DNA from: Gloeophyllum trabeum ATCC 11539
Lineage: Eukaryota; Basidiomycota; Agaricomycetes; Gloeophyllales; Gloeophyllaceae
NCBI RefSeq assembly: GCF_000344685.1
Contig: NW_006920416.1
Coordinates: 559,088 to 592,355, forward strand
Reading direction: 5' to 3'
DNA: 33,268 nucleotides
A model generated the notes under the pieces. The model ran no database searches and was not told the DNA's origin. It worked only from the letters and a program-made list of their open reading frames with translations. Positions within the stretch are counted from its first letter, which is position 1; the number at the start of each line of letters is the position of its first letter. The translations under genes and the position numbers were made by a program. Positions 1 through 12,196 of the stretch are shown in pieces.

Positions 1-15
1 GAATGCGCCGACGCC

Positions 16-21
16 TATAAG
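16..21 (+). promoter_or_regulatory. Possible TATA element of the first gene
   Basis: TATAAG lies about 120 bp before the ATG at 139, followed by a CT-rich leader (about 50-115) of the kind common in fungal 5' untranslated regions. An ACGCGT hexamer lies at 39-44. This supports a real transcription start here even though the reading frame from 139 is short. Confidence 0.35.
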
Positions 22-138
22 TCGCGGTACCACTCGCGACGCGTCTTTCACCAACTCCTCCAAACTCCTCCACCAACCCCGCTCCGTGAAGCACTCTTCA
101 TCCCTCTCTGTCGCCTTAGTTTGGTGTCCTGGGCAAAC

Positions 139-282
139 ATGACCAAAAAATCGAAGGAACGGCTATTCGACGGTCAAGTCCCTCCAGTGGCGGGTCCGGA
201 TCCATACGCATCCGTGCCCCAGTCAATCCCGCCCGCCAATAACATCGACGACGCGTCAATTCAACCTGCGAGGCAGTCTTGA
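139..282 (+). CDS. Short 47-codon ORF, possible 5' exon of the next gene or a broken start
   Basis: An ATG at 139 opens a frame that begins MTKKSKERLFDG and ends at TGA 280-282. It sits below a plausible TATA element and CT-rich leader, so it is a better transcription start than the ATG at 771. The same frame stays open after the TGA to about 582, and a neighbouring frame also looks protein-like around 440-540, so either introns I could not place or frame-breaking mutations lie between 282 and 771. I see no strong GT..AG pair that joins it cleanly to the long frame at 771. It may be the first exon of the 771-2335 gene, a decayed N-terminus, or an upstream ORF. No family recognised. Confidence 0.3.
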   Translation: MTKKSKERLFDGQVPPVAGPDPYASVPQSIPPANNIDDASIQPARQS

Positions 283-770
283 TCTGCAAAGGACCAGGCT
301 GGGCATGCTCGTCTCGTCCACCATAGCGTGGTTAACCGGGCGACAACCGAGGGCACTCCAGTCACGCAGAGGATATTGTTCCAACAGGTACGGCATATCC
401 ACGATGCACCACGCGCATCTGAGACACAGCCTGGGTCGAGCAGCAATGGAACCAGGCGTGATAGACGCCTCCAACACAGACAGGTGGTCGACGGAAGGAG
501 TGGAGTATGCCACCGCCACTATCTTCTTATGCGTGTCATAACTGACTGCCCGCCAACAGACGCCCAAGAGATTCCGCAATGACACGATGTCTCGCGAGAC
601 AACCACGAACGAGGGGGAAGATCCAGCAAGAGATTTCAACTTTAGAGGAAATTTAGACAGATCGCGTAGGATGGCGGAGGCAAATCGGGTATGCCACGTG
701 CCACATTTCTCCTCCACCATAACATTCCTGACGCTATCGACAGCAACGGTACAGCATCTACAGCGGACTT

Positions 771-2335
771 ATGAGCGGTGCGCAGGTCCCAGCGGGCTAC
801 ATCGGACACCTTGCGGGCATCAGCCTTATCCCGACCGTAGACGCCCCCACGCGCCTGCATCCAAGCTCTAGATTGAATATACATCTTGAAGACGGAGCAG
901 TCGGAGTCATCGATGGTTTTCCTCAGAGAGGAAGGGGCGAGCCGCCTGAGTCAGCTCTAGCTGTAGCATACAACGTTCCAGGATTCCTCAGCGTGCGAGA
1001 GATGAGAGAAGCAATGCGACGGGCCGCGTACCAAGGCGATTCAGACGATAGCGAGAGTGAAGAAGCAAGTGAAGTAGCGACTGCTGGAGAGACAAAGGAC
1101 TTCTCCTATACCTCGCGTCCTAGCGTTGCACCCAGGAAGCTTCAGGCCACACGAGCCCCAACGTCTGCGGACCGCCCGGTTGTTGCTGGTGGTGCAGGTG
1201 TTGCAGCCGGTCGTACCGGACATAGGGCCGCGAGAACGAGTATCGACTTGGGCATCAACGAGGGTCTCGGCAACGAGGGGCGCTCCAGAAGGGTCACTCC
1301 GTTGGTTTGGGGTGAGATCCCTGCTCCTACGCGAACGAGGGACCATCCCGAAGGCGTGCCAACACCTGCTGGTCCGGTGCCAGGCGGGAGACAAGAACCA
1401 GGAGGCGCGGTGGGCAATGCAAAGGCAGAGGGATCCTCCCGTATTCCTCACCCAATGGTTACCCCGAGACCCTATGCTAGCGGCACTCCCAACCTTACTC
1501 TTCCGGACCGCCCGCCTGCGGCGGTAACTGTCAATGTTGCAGCCCAGTGGGGAAGAGGCCAGCCTACAGACATAAGCGCTGTCATGCAGGTGCGGGGCAG
1601 CCACCTATCCAAGCTCGAGCGAGAAGGTGCTAGGACAGCGGAGATGAGGTTCAGCCGAGCTACCGGTGATTGCGGGCAGATCATCAGAAGGGATCAGGAG
1701 GGCCTGGAGAAGCATCCTCAGAATGGCTCACAGAACTTCGGAGATCGCAACTTTAGCAGTCACACCGTCAGGAAGAGAGACAGGGAGGAGAATTACGAGG
1801 GGCCACGCAACCCTGGTCACGGCTTCAACGACAAGCCTCTGGCTCCAGAGCTGCAAACACAGCCAGAAAAGAGACGTCGGTTTAACAAAGCGGGAACAAG
1901 CCCAGATGTGCCTGCCCCACCCGTAGCAAGCAATAAAGAAGACGAGAAAGCGACCAATACAGAGTCGAATGTTGTGAGTATACTCAAATGACTGAACCTG
2001 CATATAAATCACTGACATTTGGTTAATAGACGCCTTCCAACGAAAGACACTCAATAACCAACCTTGGCGTCAACGCCAACCCTTTCGGGGGATCCGCGGC
2101 AGCTTTAGGCACGACCGCGAATAACGCAAGCACGATCGAGTTTGCGCAGTCAGAGCAACTTCCGTTCGATCTAATAGCGGACTATCCCTTCCAGACCATC
2201 CCTTGGCCTGACATTTATCGGCCATGGGGTGAATGGCCTCCAAGAGAGACATCGGTGTCATCCCACTTCACTTTTGAGTTTGACTACGACAACTGCGCCA
2301 GATTAGAACCCGCCTGGGATTCCGATGACGCGTAA
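771..2335 (+). CDS. Hypothetical disordered protein, two exons
   Basis: I do not recognise this protein. Exon 771-1973 and exon 2030-2335 are joined by a 56-nt GT..AG intron (1974-2029; donor GTGAGT, branch-like CACTGAC near 2010). The intron is phase 0 and removing it replaces an early stop (1989-1991) with 101 more codons, giving 502 aa. The protein is rich in Arg, Gly, Pro and Ser, with an acidic Ser/Glu run (about residues 85-100) and long low-complexity stretches that suggest disorder. The C-terminal exon is different: it is aromatic-rich (PFQTIPWPDIY, then PWGEWPP) and may be the folded or binding part. No signal peptide or membrane segment. The ATG at 771 overlaps a stop of another frame, so the true N-terminus may lie in an upstream exon. 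Lineage-specific orphan is my best reading. Confidence 0.5.
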
Positions 2336-4337
2336 CAGCATCTGCGTGTAGACATGTATGTCCGCCGTCCTCTATGCTTTAGCTTCCATCATTCCTTCAT
2401 AACGGCTGCAGATGGAATCTAGTGCATTTCGGAGGGAGCAAACACTTTTACGCCGTACCGATGCTGGTAGAGGATGGAGAATCGACCGAATTCTGTGTTT
2501 TCTCTGAGATTGGTCGCACTGTGATGTACCATTCCATTCATATCGACAACAATCTCCAACCCCATAAATATAGTGTCAAGATCTTCTTTCACATAAGAGT
2601 AGTTCCAGAATGTCCCTGTTACTTATCGGAGAGGTTACAGCGACGTCGACCCATGAGTCCATCTTATCCATCGCCTCCCGCTTCGTCCGAGACCTGCGAC
2701 CGCATCGGTAACTTCATTGTCCATTTGAACACGACTGAGTGAGACATCAAACAAAGAGCTGACCCAGAGACCTCAGAGGGAGCAGGAGGAAAACAGCCTG
2801 CGTCACACTCCGACGCGTCGATAACGCTCGCGAGTGTGGCTTCGCACGTTCCGCTTGTTTCCGGCGGACGTCAATTGGCCTACAATTGTCCTTGGTCTGC
2901 AATTCTGACGTACGCCTCTGTGGCCCTGCCTCAAGCGCGTCCTTGAGCTCATATATCAGCGCTCATTATCCCCGGTGGTGCTCTGCCTGACTCAGAATCG
3001 TCTAGCGTACATCAGCCTGAGGCCCGTCTCAAAGGAAAATATCAAATATCCAGTTTGCAATCACGCTCGCAGCGGGAATTGATACATAAAGACAGCACGT
3101 ACATCATAACCATTGCAAGAGGCGAACATAGGAAGTATGAACTGTATGGATTAGACTATGGAAACACTCGGGATCAGTGCGCCTTGAAGTTCGTCGCTCA
3201 TTCAGTGCAACTGCAAGCCTCTGGCGGTTCGTGCTTCGTGATAGCGTATTGCACATCAACACGGGGCAACGCAACATGCAGGCAATAGTGCTAGAACAGA
3301 TCAAATCAGCCTTAGTTGGCAACCGTGAAGTACTTACTACATTGCCAGTGGAACGGGGATATTGGGCTAATGGCTTGAACCCGCATCGATGAAATATGGG
3401 CTAGTCCCACCCCAGGCTCACGTCCAGTCGAACTGATATACCTCTTAGAATCTGAAGTTAGTGTGAATTAACATTCTGCAGTTCAAGTTAACGCTACCAT
3501 GGCTCACGATGCAGTCAGTTGCGAACCCCATGCTCAGTGCGTACCGCGCGTGGCTCGAGAGACGTCAGAGTATAAGCAGCTCGGGTGTTGCTGTGAATAT
3601 ACCTTAGCATTCGTTATCCCTATGAAATCGTAGTATGCCGCGCCAACCGGGCCATGTCTTGTTGCGGTTGTCGGCCATCATCAGGCGCTATTGGTCTCGA
3701 TCCTTCGGTACCCAGTTGACGTCTGTTTCAAGCCATCACCACTGCGGCATACAGGGGATCAACAATGGAGGATTGTGTCACTGCTTTGACACCAGTGGCA
3801 TGCTAGAGACGTATGGCGCAACGGGGAATTCGGACGATTCGCGTGGGGATCGCATAGCTTCGATATGTATACTCTCTTCGTCATCAGGCGACACTGCAGA
3901 CGCGAGAAAGTGATTCGAAAGCAAATGGTACAGCAGGGAGAAGGCACAATCATAGGGAGGATAAAAGTATAAGTCAAACTTCCCAGGCCCTAGACACCCC
4001 GCGCCACACGAACCACACCGACACCCCCAAATCCAGCATTCAGGTTCACCGCCCCCTCCTCGAGGCAGCGGCTTGGCGCCCTAGAATCCAGGGCAGTGAG
4101 TCAAAGCTAGATGGCACAAAGGATGGCCTGAGAAATACCGTTGGGGAAAGGGTGATGCGTAGCCATCCAGCATCAAAGAGAGGTCAAGAGAAGCTGCATT
4201 TGCGGCAACCATCGGACCGATGCGATCCTTGATCAGTGATAAGAGAGAGAACGACGTCTGGCAGAGTCTCTCGCCTTGCCCTCTTCACCTCGCCGACCTC
4301 AACGCCTGCCTATACTCTCACATCGTTCACGATCGTC
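2336..4337. other. Intergenic stretch, no gene recognised
   Basis: This 2-kb stretch holds only short frames of up to about 106 codons, with no spliced structure or known motif that I could support. AT-rich runs near 2950 (CATATATCA) and 3961 (ATAAAAGTATAAG) could be promoter elements, the second for the gene starting at 4338. No match to the three repeated families of the window was seen. Confidence 0.4.
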
Positions 4338-6545
4338 ATGTCCACCACGATAGCGTTCGCCTTTGGCGAACAGACCAGAATAAATCCGATACAGCTAGGC
4401 AACTATGCCACTAAGCACGTTATCGATCAACTCAAAGTCGTCGAAGCAACGGTGGCGCATGGACTTACCGCGGACTCGACCACGACGGCAGCAGACACCA
4501 GTGTGACGGTGAGCAGGACCTTCTTGACCGCGAGTTTCGACGTGTGGATATCTAACTTCAGTTGTTAGACGAGTTCGTCACAGCGACTAACTCCTGACCT
4601 GAATGAATGTCATGCCCCCGTGCCACCTGTCGTGTCCGACAATTCTACCGGCATACGCGACACCTCCACTGCGCTGACGCAGCCCGAACGCCAGGGACAA
4701 GAGCAAGCCTTCTGCCCATTCAAACCTAACTTGCCACCTCGTCTGAGGAAAGCAAGACCAGGGCGGCGCGAGCGCGCCCTTCTGCGCCTCCAACGGCAGG
4801 CGGGTATTTCCCATGACCCCACTACCTGCCAGCAAGGCCAGAGTGCTGTCCCGACGCCAGGAGATGGCACTATCAACGCACCAATGGAGGCGATCAATGC
4901 CGTCCCGGCTCGGATACCGGAAGAACCACCCACTCCCGACGACCTGCCTCCTCGCCGGAGGGCGAAGCCGGGTCGGCGAGAGCGAGCCCTTCGACGTCTG
5001 CAACGACAGGGAGGGGTGTTGGAGGATCACGCGGCCTCGCAGCAAGTCGAAGCCCCCGGCCCGAAACCGGGCCCTGATGCTACTCTGCCGCCGCCGCAGA
5101 CGACTACGGTGGATGCGTCATCACCGGTGATGGAACAGGGTCTGGAGGGGAGAGTGTGTGTTCAAACGTCGCACGACGAGCAACCAGCCGAGCTCGTGAG
5201 CGCTCAGGGTCGAGCGAACGACATCCAGAATTCCGCCGCCTCGCAGCACGACGATCCATCCGTTTCCCCGCCACCGTACGACCCGATCGCTCTGGGACTG
5301 GAAGCGGCACAGTTCATCCTGCAACAGCATGGACCGACCCAGTACCTGGCCGCGGCGGTGGCACACGATCAGCCACAGTATCCAGTTGCAGCAGAGCAAC
5401 AACAGCTTGTGAATTGGGCGATCGAGAGGCAACGCGCCGCGTCAGGAGAGGGCGGGTCCATGGCGGTCCGTCTCGAGTACGCTGAGGGAGGCTCATTTTC
5501 GCGAATGGCCATCCTCACGGACTGGGCCCCGCACTACTGGCAGCCAAGGCCATTCACGCCTAGCTTGCCTCCCAACGCTGTCAGCCAGGAGGCCGTAACC
5601 ATACCCCTTCGCGTCTTACAAAACAGTGGATATGGCGACGGTGAGCCCGAGGCGCCGTGCGCTTACTCCAGCCCGTGGCCCGTCCCTACGGGTCGTCAAG
5701 CGCCGGAAAGGATGGTTTCAGTACCATACGAAGCGCCAGCGAGCACTGCGCTGCCGCAAGGAGGTTTTCCTCCCGAGCGAGCTGAGACTCCGGATGTCCC
5801 CGACCTAACACGATTCCCCGCGGCGCCCGAGCCATCCAATCTTCCTCTTACCCAAGCTATATATCCCTTTGTCGACTGTCCAGGGCCCTGTCCTGCGGAC
5901 TGCCCCAGGCGATTGATGTTGGCGCGCGCGTACTCTCGCCGTCCCCATGCCCGCTATGGCATGTCACGCCTTCCCTGTCCAATTCGATTCGATCCTTTTG
6001 ATGAGGACCTGGATAGCGAAGGGAGGGAGCCGCCCTTTCAGTTGGCAGGACTGGATTCTCCAACGTCACCGATTTCTCCAGCAACAGCGACGACCGCATC
6101 AGTGTCGACGCCGCGGGGAGCCGCCTTCAATGCCGGCATCAGTCCCTGTTCGTCATGCAAGGGGCTTACGCTAACTGGCGAGGAAGTCATATACTCCACA
6201 TGTTGCGGAATCAGGCCGCCCGCTGCACACGCTGGTGACAGCGAGGCCGAAGTGACGCTAGGCATCCCAGTCCGGCGCGAGAGAAGGCAAGCTCCGCTCG
6301 CTGACGGAGAGCACCCGTCGACGCCCTGGTGGTATCGCGACCAGCGGGAAGCCCATCGGTATCTGGAGCTGCTTGAATACCTCGAGCATCGTGCCATACT
6401 GCGCATAAAGGCTAAGCTGGATAACCTCGAGGAGAGCGACCGTCCCCCGTTGATGCCGCTCTGGATTCATTTCCCCCAGCTCCTTCCCCCGGTCTTCGAC
6501 GCGCCGCCCGAGAATATGCTGCAGCTCCAGCTCAGCGGCAACTGA
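4338..6545 (+). CDS. Hypothetical disordered protein with duplicated basic module, two exons
   Basis: I do not recognise this protein. Exon 4338-4508 and exon 4569-6545 are joined by a 60-nt intron (donor GTGAGC at 4509, branch TCTAACT near 4551, acceptor TTGTTAG ending 4568) in phase 0, giving 715 aa. The long second frame has no ATG at its 5' end, which is why the upstream exon is needed; exon 1 begins MSTTIAFAFGEQ after a C/T-rich leader. The N-terminal 57 residues look foldable. Then comes a basic module present twice (residues about 112-136 and 183-206; shared core GRRERAL.RLQRQ.G), a long Pro/Gln-rich disordered middle, two Cys-containing patches (CPGPCPADCP, then CSSCKG), and a C-terminal part with a helix-like RYLELLEYLEHRAIL segment. 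The Cys patches could bind metal but have no recognised zinc-finger spacing. The role is unknown. Confidence 0.6.
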
Positions 6546-8939
6546 GACTGAGTGCGGAGACACGGAAGCCAGGGCCGACACGGAGTCAAAGATATGAGTG
6601 CTGAATAGATAAACGATGAGGGATGCGAGTTTGTGTTTTCTCGGAGGGTCTCAAGTTGTCTCAGAAGATTATTGTATGAATAGCGTTGATGTAAAGTCAA
6701 GATGCGCGCATAGTCTTTAGTAAAGCTTTTGACATTTCTCGCTCCTCTGCGCGCCCAAGGGCACCAGCAATAATTGACTTCCGCATATTCGGCGCCAATT
6801 CCAAAGTCCAAGGTGTCAATAGACGCCCAAAGAAACACGAGGCGGCGAAGACCGAAAGCAACATGAACCAGGAAAGTTCAAGTTCGCGCCACCGACCTTG
6901 TTGAATCGCTCTCGACCACTCCCATCGGCTCCTTCACCGTGTAAAGGCTGGAATCTGCACCTAAGGGCGTCGGCTAGTAATGTTGGAGCGGCGGGACGAG
7001 CCTTCTGGCAACCAGGGTCCTCCAAATAGTGACCTGGGTGGCTAAGTTGCAATTTCGACGCTGCACTGTACCGGCCAGGGAAACACGATGCATTGGTCCC
7101 TGTTAATTTGCAGAGTACCATGAAGTCCAGGTACGCCGCCTAGCTTCCTAGCCACTGTCGAGATGGACTCGAGAACGGGGCAGCTGACCTCGACGTTGGG
7201 CCGATTCACGAGTAGGACATCTTCATGTTCCGTAGGGTATCTTCCTCCATCTAGCATTGATCAATCGCTGATTGAAAATCCGTTTATACAGCAGATGCGT
7301 GCACGTCGAGTACGTGTTGATGTTCAGGGAACACTTGCGATTTCCGGGACCGCCAGGACAACCAAGCCCAGACATCGTATGTCGTCTTTACAGCTCTAGT
7401 CCGCTCACAAACGCCTTCCGGTTGGAATTACACAGAGACAGAAGTGGTGTCAAGGTCAGGTTCAGGAACAGCACCACGGATCTGAAGATCCTTGGGCGAA
7501 GTCGGTCCATTGAAGGTAGATGAGGACGATGGCAATAGGCAGATACAGTTAAGGGCGTCAACGATGAGTCCTTCCTACGGTTCCAAGTTCTTTGGCTGAA
7601 TGTACCATTGGGTAGGATTAGGAAGCTCCAAATTTGCCCTATTGTCACCACCGTATCCTCCATCGTCTGTCTCCACGGAAATGAGGAAACCTTGCTGTCC
7701 GTATCCCCAGTCCCGGAAGTTCCGATATCACAGAAAACTTGTCCCTGCCTTTTCCTCCAGGGGGCGTGAACGTTCTAGGACCAGGCTTAGGCCAAGACAG
7801 TCATCGATGTCCTTGTGGAATTATCGGGAATTTTTCGCAAACAATTCAGCTCCTCCACTACGCTGAGTTGTGATAGCAAGCTAAAGCCTGTGTCGAGCGA
7901 GGTAGCTGCCCATCTATTGAGGTATAGGTTCGACGACTGTGATGCAAGCAAGCATGCGTGAATCCATCGATGGCAAGCAGAGTCATGGTAGCCAACAGCC
8001 ACGGTGGCGTTGCCCAAATAGAGTTCCGGCATTGCCACGAAAGTGTCCCGCCTCCTCTTGGTCGTCGCCGTCGACGAAGTAATGCGTAGACCTGACTGAG
8101 GCGACTCTCGGTTATTCAAAGTTACACTTGGTCGGAATACATCTCGAATGGGCGAATGTCTTATGCGACGATCGCGACACCTGACGCGGGCAGGATGTTG
8201 CAGCAATCACGCAGTCATGATTTTCTGAAATCTACTTTTGACCTTAAACCTTGAACATTGAACACGGCTTTGGATTCGATGGGCGTAGGCTGCTAGACTT
8301 GTAGATGTGGCCTCTGGTCGACCGCGTAGACGAGCTATGGGCCCTCGTAGCGGAAAGTTCGCAAGGAGGAAATCGTTACCTTGTCGTTACCTTGCCACGT
8401 TCGTCCCGATGGTATCTTGCCTGCCAGGTCTTTAACCTACTCCTGGCATGATACTTTCGCCGTGGACACTTTGAAGATACCATTTGTTGTGGGTCTTTAG
8501 CGAGCAAAGTCAGTCTGACTCGGGCGTTCAAGACTCTTCACCCGAAACCCATGGCGATGCTAGTAGCCGCATTGTCTGCTCTCGACCGCGGCAAGGACGC
8601 CCTTCCTTTATTCTGTCGAGCACGCGGGTATTCTTAATCTGAATACCCTCAGCAGCTTCACTATCGCAACATACGGACTCGTCTAAACGTGCCCGCCCTT
8701 TGGACGATGGCTCGCTCATCCGGGTAGTCTGTATGCCTCGAATATTCATTCCTTGACTATACTTCCGGATGACTCGGTCAAGCTCAAGTCAGAGGCCATA
8801 GGTTTCCTTCCGACTGCCGGCCGAGTATCTCAACAGTCACTTCGATGCAGCGGACCTGACCTCCAACGACCAGGCCTTCCTGAGTTGACAGGACAGCTGT
8901 TGAGTCTGCCCTTCCACTCCGCTATCCCAGGATCGGACC
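6546..8939. other. Gene-poor stretch, possibly holding eroded coding sequence
   Basis: No intact gene could be supported. On the minus strand between about 6.75 and 8.2 kb several frames read like protein for 30-70 codons and then break at stops (for example the frame around 7650-7560, and 7257-7042), which would fit one or more decayed genes, but I recognise no domain. An imperfect tandem (CGTTACCTTG twice) lies near 8374-8395. Confidence 0.3.
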
Positions 8940-9211
8940 TTTGGTCATTGCGAAGTGGGTGACTATGAAGAACCTCCGGTTAGAACTCAAAACTGGGTTT
9001 CGTCGAAGGTATGTCGTCTCCTGTTTTGCCCATATTTTATAGGGATCCTTCCGCTCCAAGAGCCGATGTGCGCTTGTGTATTCTGATCGCTGCTGGTTAA
9101 GCGGGCCAGCTCGTGGCAGTAAGTGTGATTCTCCACCGCTCGATATGTTCTTCCTGCGCAGAGGTAAACCTGGAGCCAGATTGACAGGTTTTCGGCGGCG
9201 CATTCTGTATG
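8940..9211 (-). pseudogene. Relic of family 1 (exon 1 only)
   Basis: Read on the minus strand this stretch aligns with exon 1 of the family 1 genes at 9579, 14092 and 16070. It starts with an RRRKP segment near the family's PRRKS start, keeps HTYCH in one frame, and keeps the block read elsewhere as EPYKIWA (here DPYKIWA) in another. At least one frameshift separates these blocks. Similarity fades after the region matching the family's SPEYF.VAD segment, and no exon 2 or 3 is visible. It lies about 370 bp from, and inverted to, the intact copy. It is the most decayed of the four copies. Confidence 0.6.
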
Positions 9212-9578
9212 TTTGTACATCTAGGTGTGAGAGAAAGAGTGTGGAGCTCATACAGATTCCGACTTTTCTCTGTTTACACACATGCAATATTTGGAATAAG
9301 CCGATGCACCGACTGCACAACGCCTGCTTCAACTTGGAGTTATCGCGAGACGTCACGCGTCATATGACCCCGGTCGCGTGTCCACGGTTCACTCGCGACT
9401 ACGCGTACAACCTACAGGCCTTTTACTTAGTACTACAACTCTCATTATTCCACCACGTTGTTGTACCTCGAAAGACCCACTGCTCTGAAGATCCTCTCCA
9501 AGGGTGTCCGAGACTGCGAGCTCCGAGTCTTTCCCTAGGCAGTGTTATTGGTATACAAGTGGCTACTAGTCACCCGCA

Positions 9579-10382
9579 ATGCCGCGACGAAAGTCTGCTC
9601 GCTCTCAATTTACCGCTGAAGAGGAAGGACACGTTTCCCGGATATTCCAGTGGGACTTGGCAGTCAAGCAGCACACTTACTGCCACGCCCAGGCAGGCGT
9701 GACGAGTGAAGAAAACGCACAAGCGCACGCTGAGGGTAAACGGCTATTGCAGCAGACAGAGCCCTATAAACTCTGGGCGAACGGGGGGAACCACGTATAC
9801 CATATGTCAGAGCTCCCGCCAGAGTACTTCGAAGTTGCCGATTTTGCAGCAACAGTACCGGCGACGCCGACTCAGAATCCGGCCGAGTGAGTCGGCCTTT
9901 TCTCCACGTTTCTGGGATATACAGATACTGATACAAGTAACAGACGCTGGATGCTTGTCATCGTGCTGTTATATGCCATACAGGCCTACGGGAAAGCTAT
10001 TGATGACCGTTTTTTGCGTCTCACGCATGAAGCCGGCGACCGCAGGTGCGTTCCAAGTCGAATGCATGGGTGCTTTGATATTAACTGAACGATCAGCCGG
10101 GATCTCTTAATCAAGCGGGGGATGTGGGACACCACCCGATTCTTTAACCGCCCTTCGGGAGCCGGTGCGTCGGCTCAACCAACTTCGAAAGTGGGGCCAC
10201 ACCTGCTGCTGCGCCGCGTCCGCCTCACGGACGACCAAACATATGAAGTGGCCGACTACATTCATAGCGCCATGAATGGCGCAAGCTACGTCCTCCACCC
10301 TCGCACTGAGGGACGCGACTTGTTACTGGACGAGGCAAGCTTCGAAGAGCAGCTTGTGGAAATCCTGCCTCAAGTCTACTAG
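9579..10382 (+). CDS. Family 1 protein, apparently intact copy, three exons
   Basis: I do not recognise this family; it has four copies in this window. Exons 9579-9886, 9944-10045 and 10097-10382 are joined by introns of 57 and 51 nt (donors GTGAGT and GTGCGT, acceptors AACAG and ATCAG), giving 231 aa. The same exon phases and the same 102-nt exon 2 are found in the copy at 13269-14092, which strongly supports the model. The N-terminus is basic (MPRRKS), followed by a helix-like EE-rich start, the block HTYCHAQA (His/Cys could bind metal, but this is only a guess), and EPYKLWANGGN. Exon 2 encodes a short hydrophobic stretch (MLVIVLLYAI) that could be a membrane helix. Exon 3 holds SRDLLIKRGMWDTT, a GPHLLLRR segment and an acidic C-terminus (EEQLVEILP). 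Possible roles are open; DNA-binding or transposon-derived origin cannot be judged. Confidence 0.7.
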
Positions 10383-11040
10383 TAGAGGGAAAGCCTGCAG
10401 TGTTTAACGACATTCCTTCGCCGTTACTGGATGTTCTGGGTTTCACTCTGTAATATAGCTCTGTCCCGCGCTTTCGTGCTACATCCCCGCTCGTATTTCC
10501 GCTATGCAACGTCCATAATTTGTCATTGAATTTCCTGGTTCGTAGTAGTGACTGTGTGGCGCCCTGTCCAATGTACATGTTTTTTTTATAAGCCCTTTAT
10601 CAACGAATGCGTGCTTGCATCTGGAACACTCTAGTCGTGGCTCTCCCACTGGAGTCGAAGAGATTAATCGACCTCACGTCCCCATGTCACGTCCAGCTTT
10701 ATGGCGGAACTAACCTAAGAGGCGGCTCCAGGCCTACGAATGATTCTCATACGAATATGCTAGTCACTTGTACTTCCTCAGTGTCAGCGAACGTAACAAT
10801 CCCGAAACAAGTCCGCAGATCCTCGCTCTGGAAGCAAGCAGCAAAGAACACAAGAACACGATGACGACCCCGTAAGGACTCGGAATGCCACTCGTAGGGG
10901 AAGGCATACGGCCTCCACTAGCCTGCCAAAAGTTAGGACGAGCATTGCTCGGAGCGTCGGAGGGCACTGCAAATTTTATTCTTCTGGTGGCATCACACTG
11001 CACAAAGATAAAGGGCAATACAGACCGTTCACGCCCTCCT
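10383..11040. other. Intergenic stretch, nothing recognised
   Basis: This lies between two convergent genes, the plus-strand family 1 copy and the minus-strand kinase, so it should hold both 3' ends. It includes an 8-T run near 10579 and no coding signal that I can support. Confidence 0.4.
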
Positions 11041-12176
11041 CTAGAACGCCTCCGTGCCCACCACCTGCCTCTCCTCGCCGATGAGCACGCGCAAACCCTT
11101 GCCTACCCACTGCGGGGCGACGCGCTCCCCCGTCGCGGGGTTCAGGTATCCTGGACGTAACCAAAATGAGGAGTTATCGTGCGTCGAGATCGATTAAAAG
11201 CCCTTATGCGTACCTTCTGTTACACCATCCTGGAAGAACACGTAGCCGGGGATGTACCGATCTACGAACCTATATATGCAGACAGTGACAGTGGTCAGGA
11301 GAAAGCAAAGAAGGAAGGCAGGGGAGATACTCACGCCTTGACAGCTTCGTCGCTCATCCCCTTCCCGCCATTCTTGGCTTTCATGTTATGCTCCTGCTCT
11401 AATCGCCACTTGTAGATGAGAGAGTGCGGGGAGACCGCGCGCGCGGGGCGGGGCGAAAGCTAGGCGATCAACACCTTGGCTATTAAGAATGACAGAAGCA
11501 AAATAGAATACGCCAAGCGCACCTGTATAAACACATCGAGCATCTCCCACCACCCCACATACACTCTCAGCCGCTCATTCACATCCGCCACATCCTCCCG
11601 CTTCACAAACGCTCTCAAATCCAACGCATCACCCTTGCCCCTCTCTATCCTCTCCGGTGCCTCCTCCCACTTCCTTTCGAGTTCGCCCTGCGTGAGCGGC
11701 GCAAACCCGACGAACCAGCCTTCGAGCAGCACCACGTCCAGCGGGGGCCGCACGACTTGCCCGCGCGGCAGGCGGTCCCCCTCGCCGTCGAACAGGCTCT
11801 TCTCGAACACGGGCAACTCAACCTCCTCTCCCGCGCGCAGCTTCGCCAGGACCTCCGAGCCTAGCGGGACGTCGTGCGTCCCCGGGAGCCCGCGGCCCTG
11901 CAGGAGTCGGTTATCGCTACTCTCCGCTGCGACCCTTTTCAAGCCCGAATGGGGAAGGTAGAGGTCATCGATGGAGAGGACGCAGACAGATAAGGAGTAG
12001 GGTGGTGAGGCGAGGAAAGAGCGGAGGTGCGATGTGAGGAAGGTCTTGCCGGAGCCCTGCGGGCCTTGGATGCCTACCAGCAGCGGGGACGAGCGCGGCG
12101 AGGGCGGGAGGTGCGCGAGGACGTGCTGGGCCATGAGGGGTACGGCGGGGGGCGGGGACTCGGATCTCGACGCCAT
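11041..12176 (-). CDS. TDA10: Tda10/D-glycerate 3-kinase-like P-loop kinase, four exons
   Basis: A small-molecule kinase of the Tda10/plant glycerate kinase type; the family phosphorylates a small metabolite such as D-glycerate, but the yeast member's substrate is unsettled, so the substrate here is inferred. Exons on minus: 12176-11523, 11459-11335, 11269-11214, 11150-11041, with introns of 63, 65 and 63 nt, giving 314 aa. Visible motifs: Walker A GPQGSGKT at residues 38-45, LSIDDLYLPH (about 67-76, acidic pair typical of this fold), LLQGRGLPGTHD (91-102), LLEGWFVGF (150-158), IYKWRLEQEH (233-242) and GMSDEAVKAFVDRYIPGY across the exon 2-3 junction. These blocks are in the family order and the length fits. 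The ATG at 12176 is 20 nt downstream of the stop of a small ORF on the same strand, so this may be the second cistron of a shared transcript. No targeting signal is obvious; a cytosolic location is likely. Confidence 0.92.
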
Positions 12177-12196
12177 AGTGTGTGGTCGTAGGGAGC

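Noticed and set aside
7042..7257. Protein-like minus-strand frame near 7.1 kb
   Set aside because: It breaks at stops on both sides with no recognisable domain; mentioned only as possible eroded coding sequence.
9076..9702. 208-codon plus-strand frame overlapping the family 1 relic and the start of the intact copy
   Set aside because: It starts with GTG, is antisense to the relic and out of frame with the well-supported family 1 gene; explained as a shadow.
11476..11961. 161-codon frame opposite the kinase gene
   Set aside because: It is antisense to exon 1 of the kinase, Ser/Thr/Pro-rich as expected for the complement of GC-rich coding DNA.
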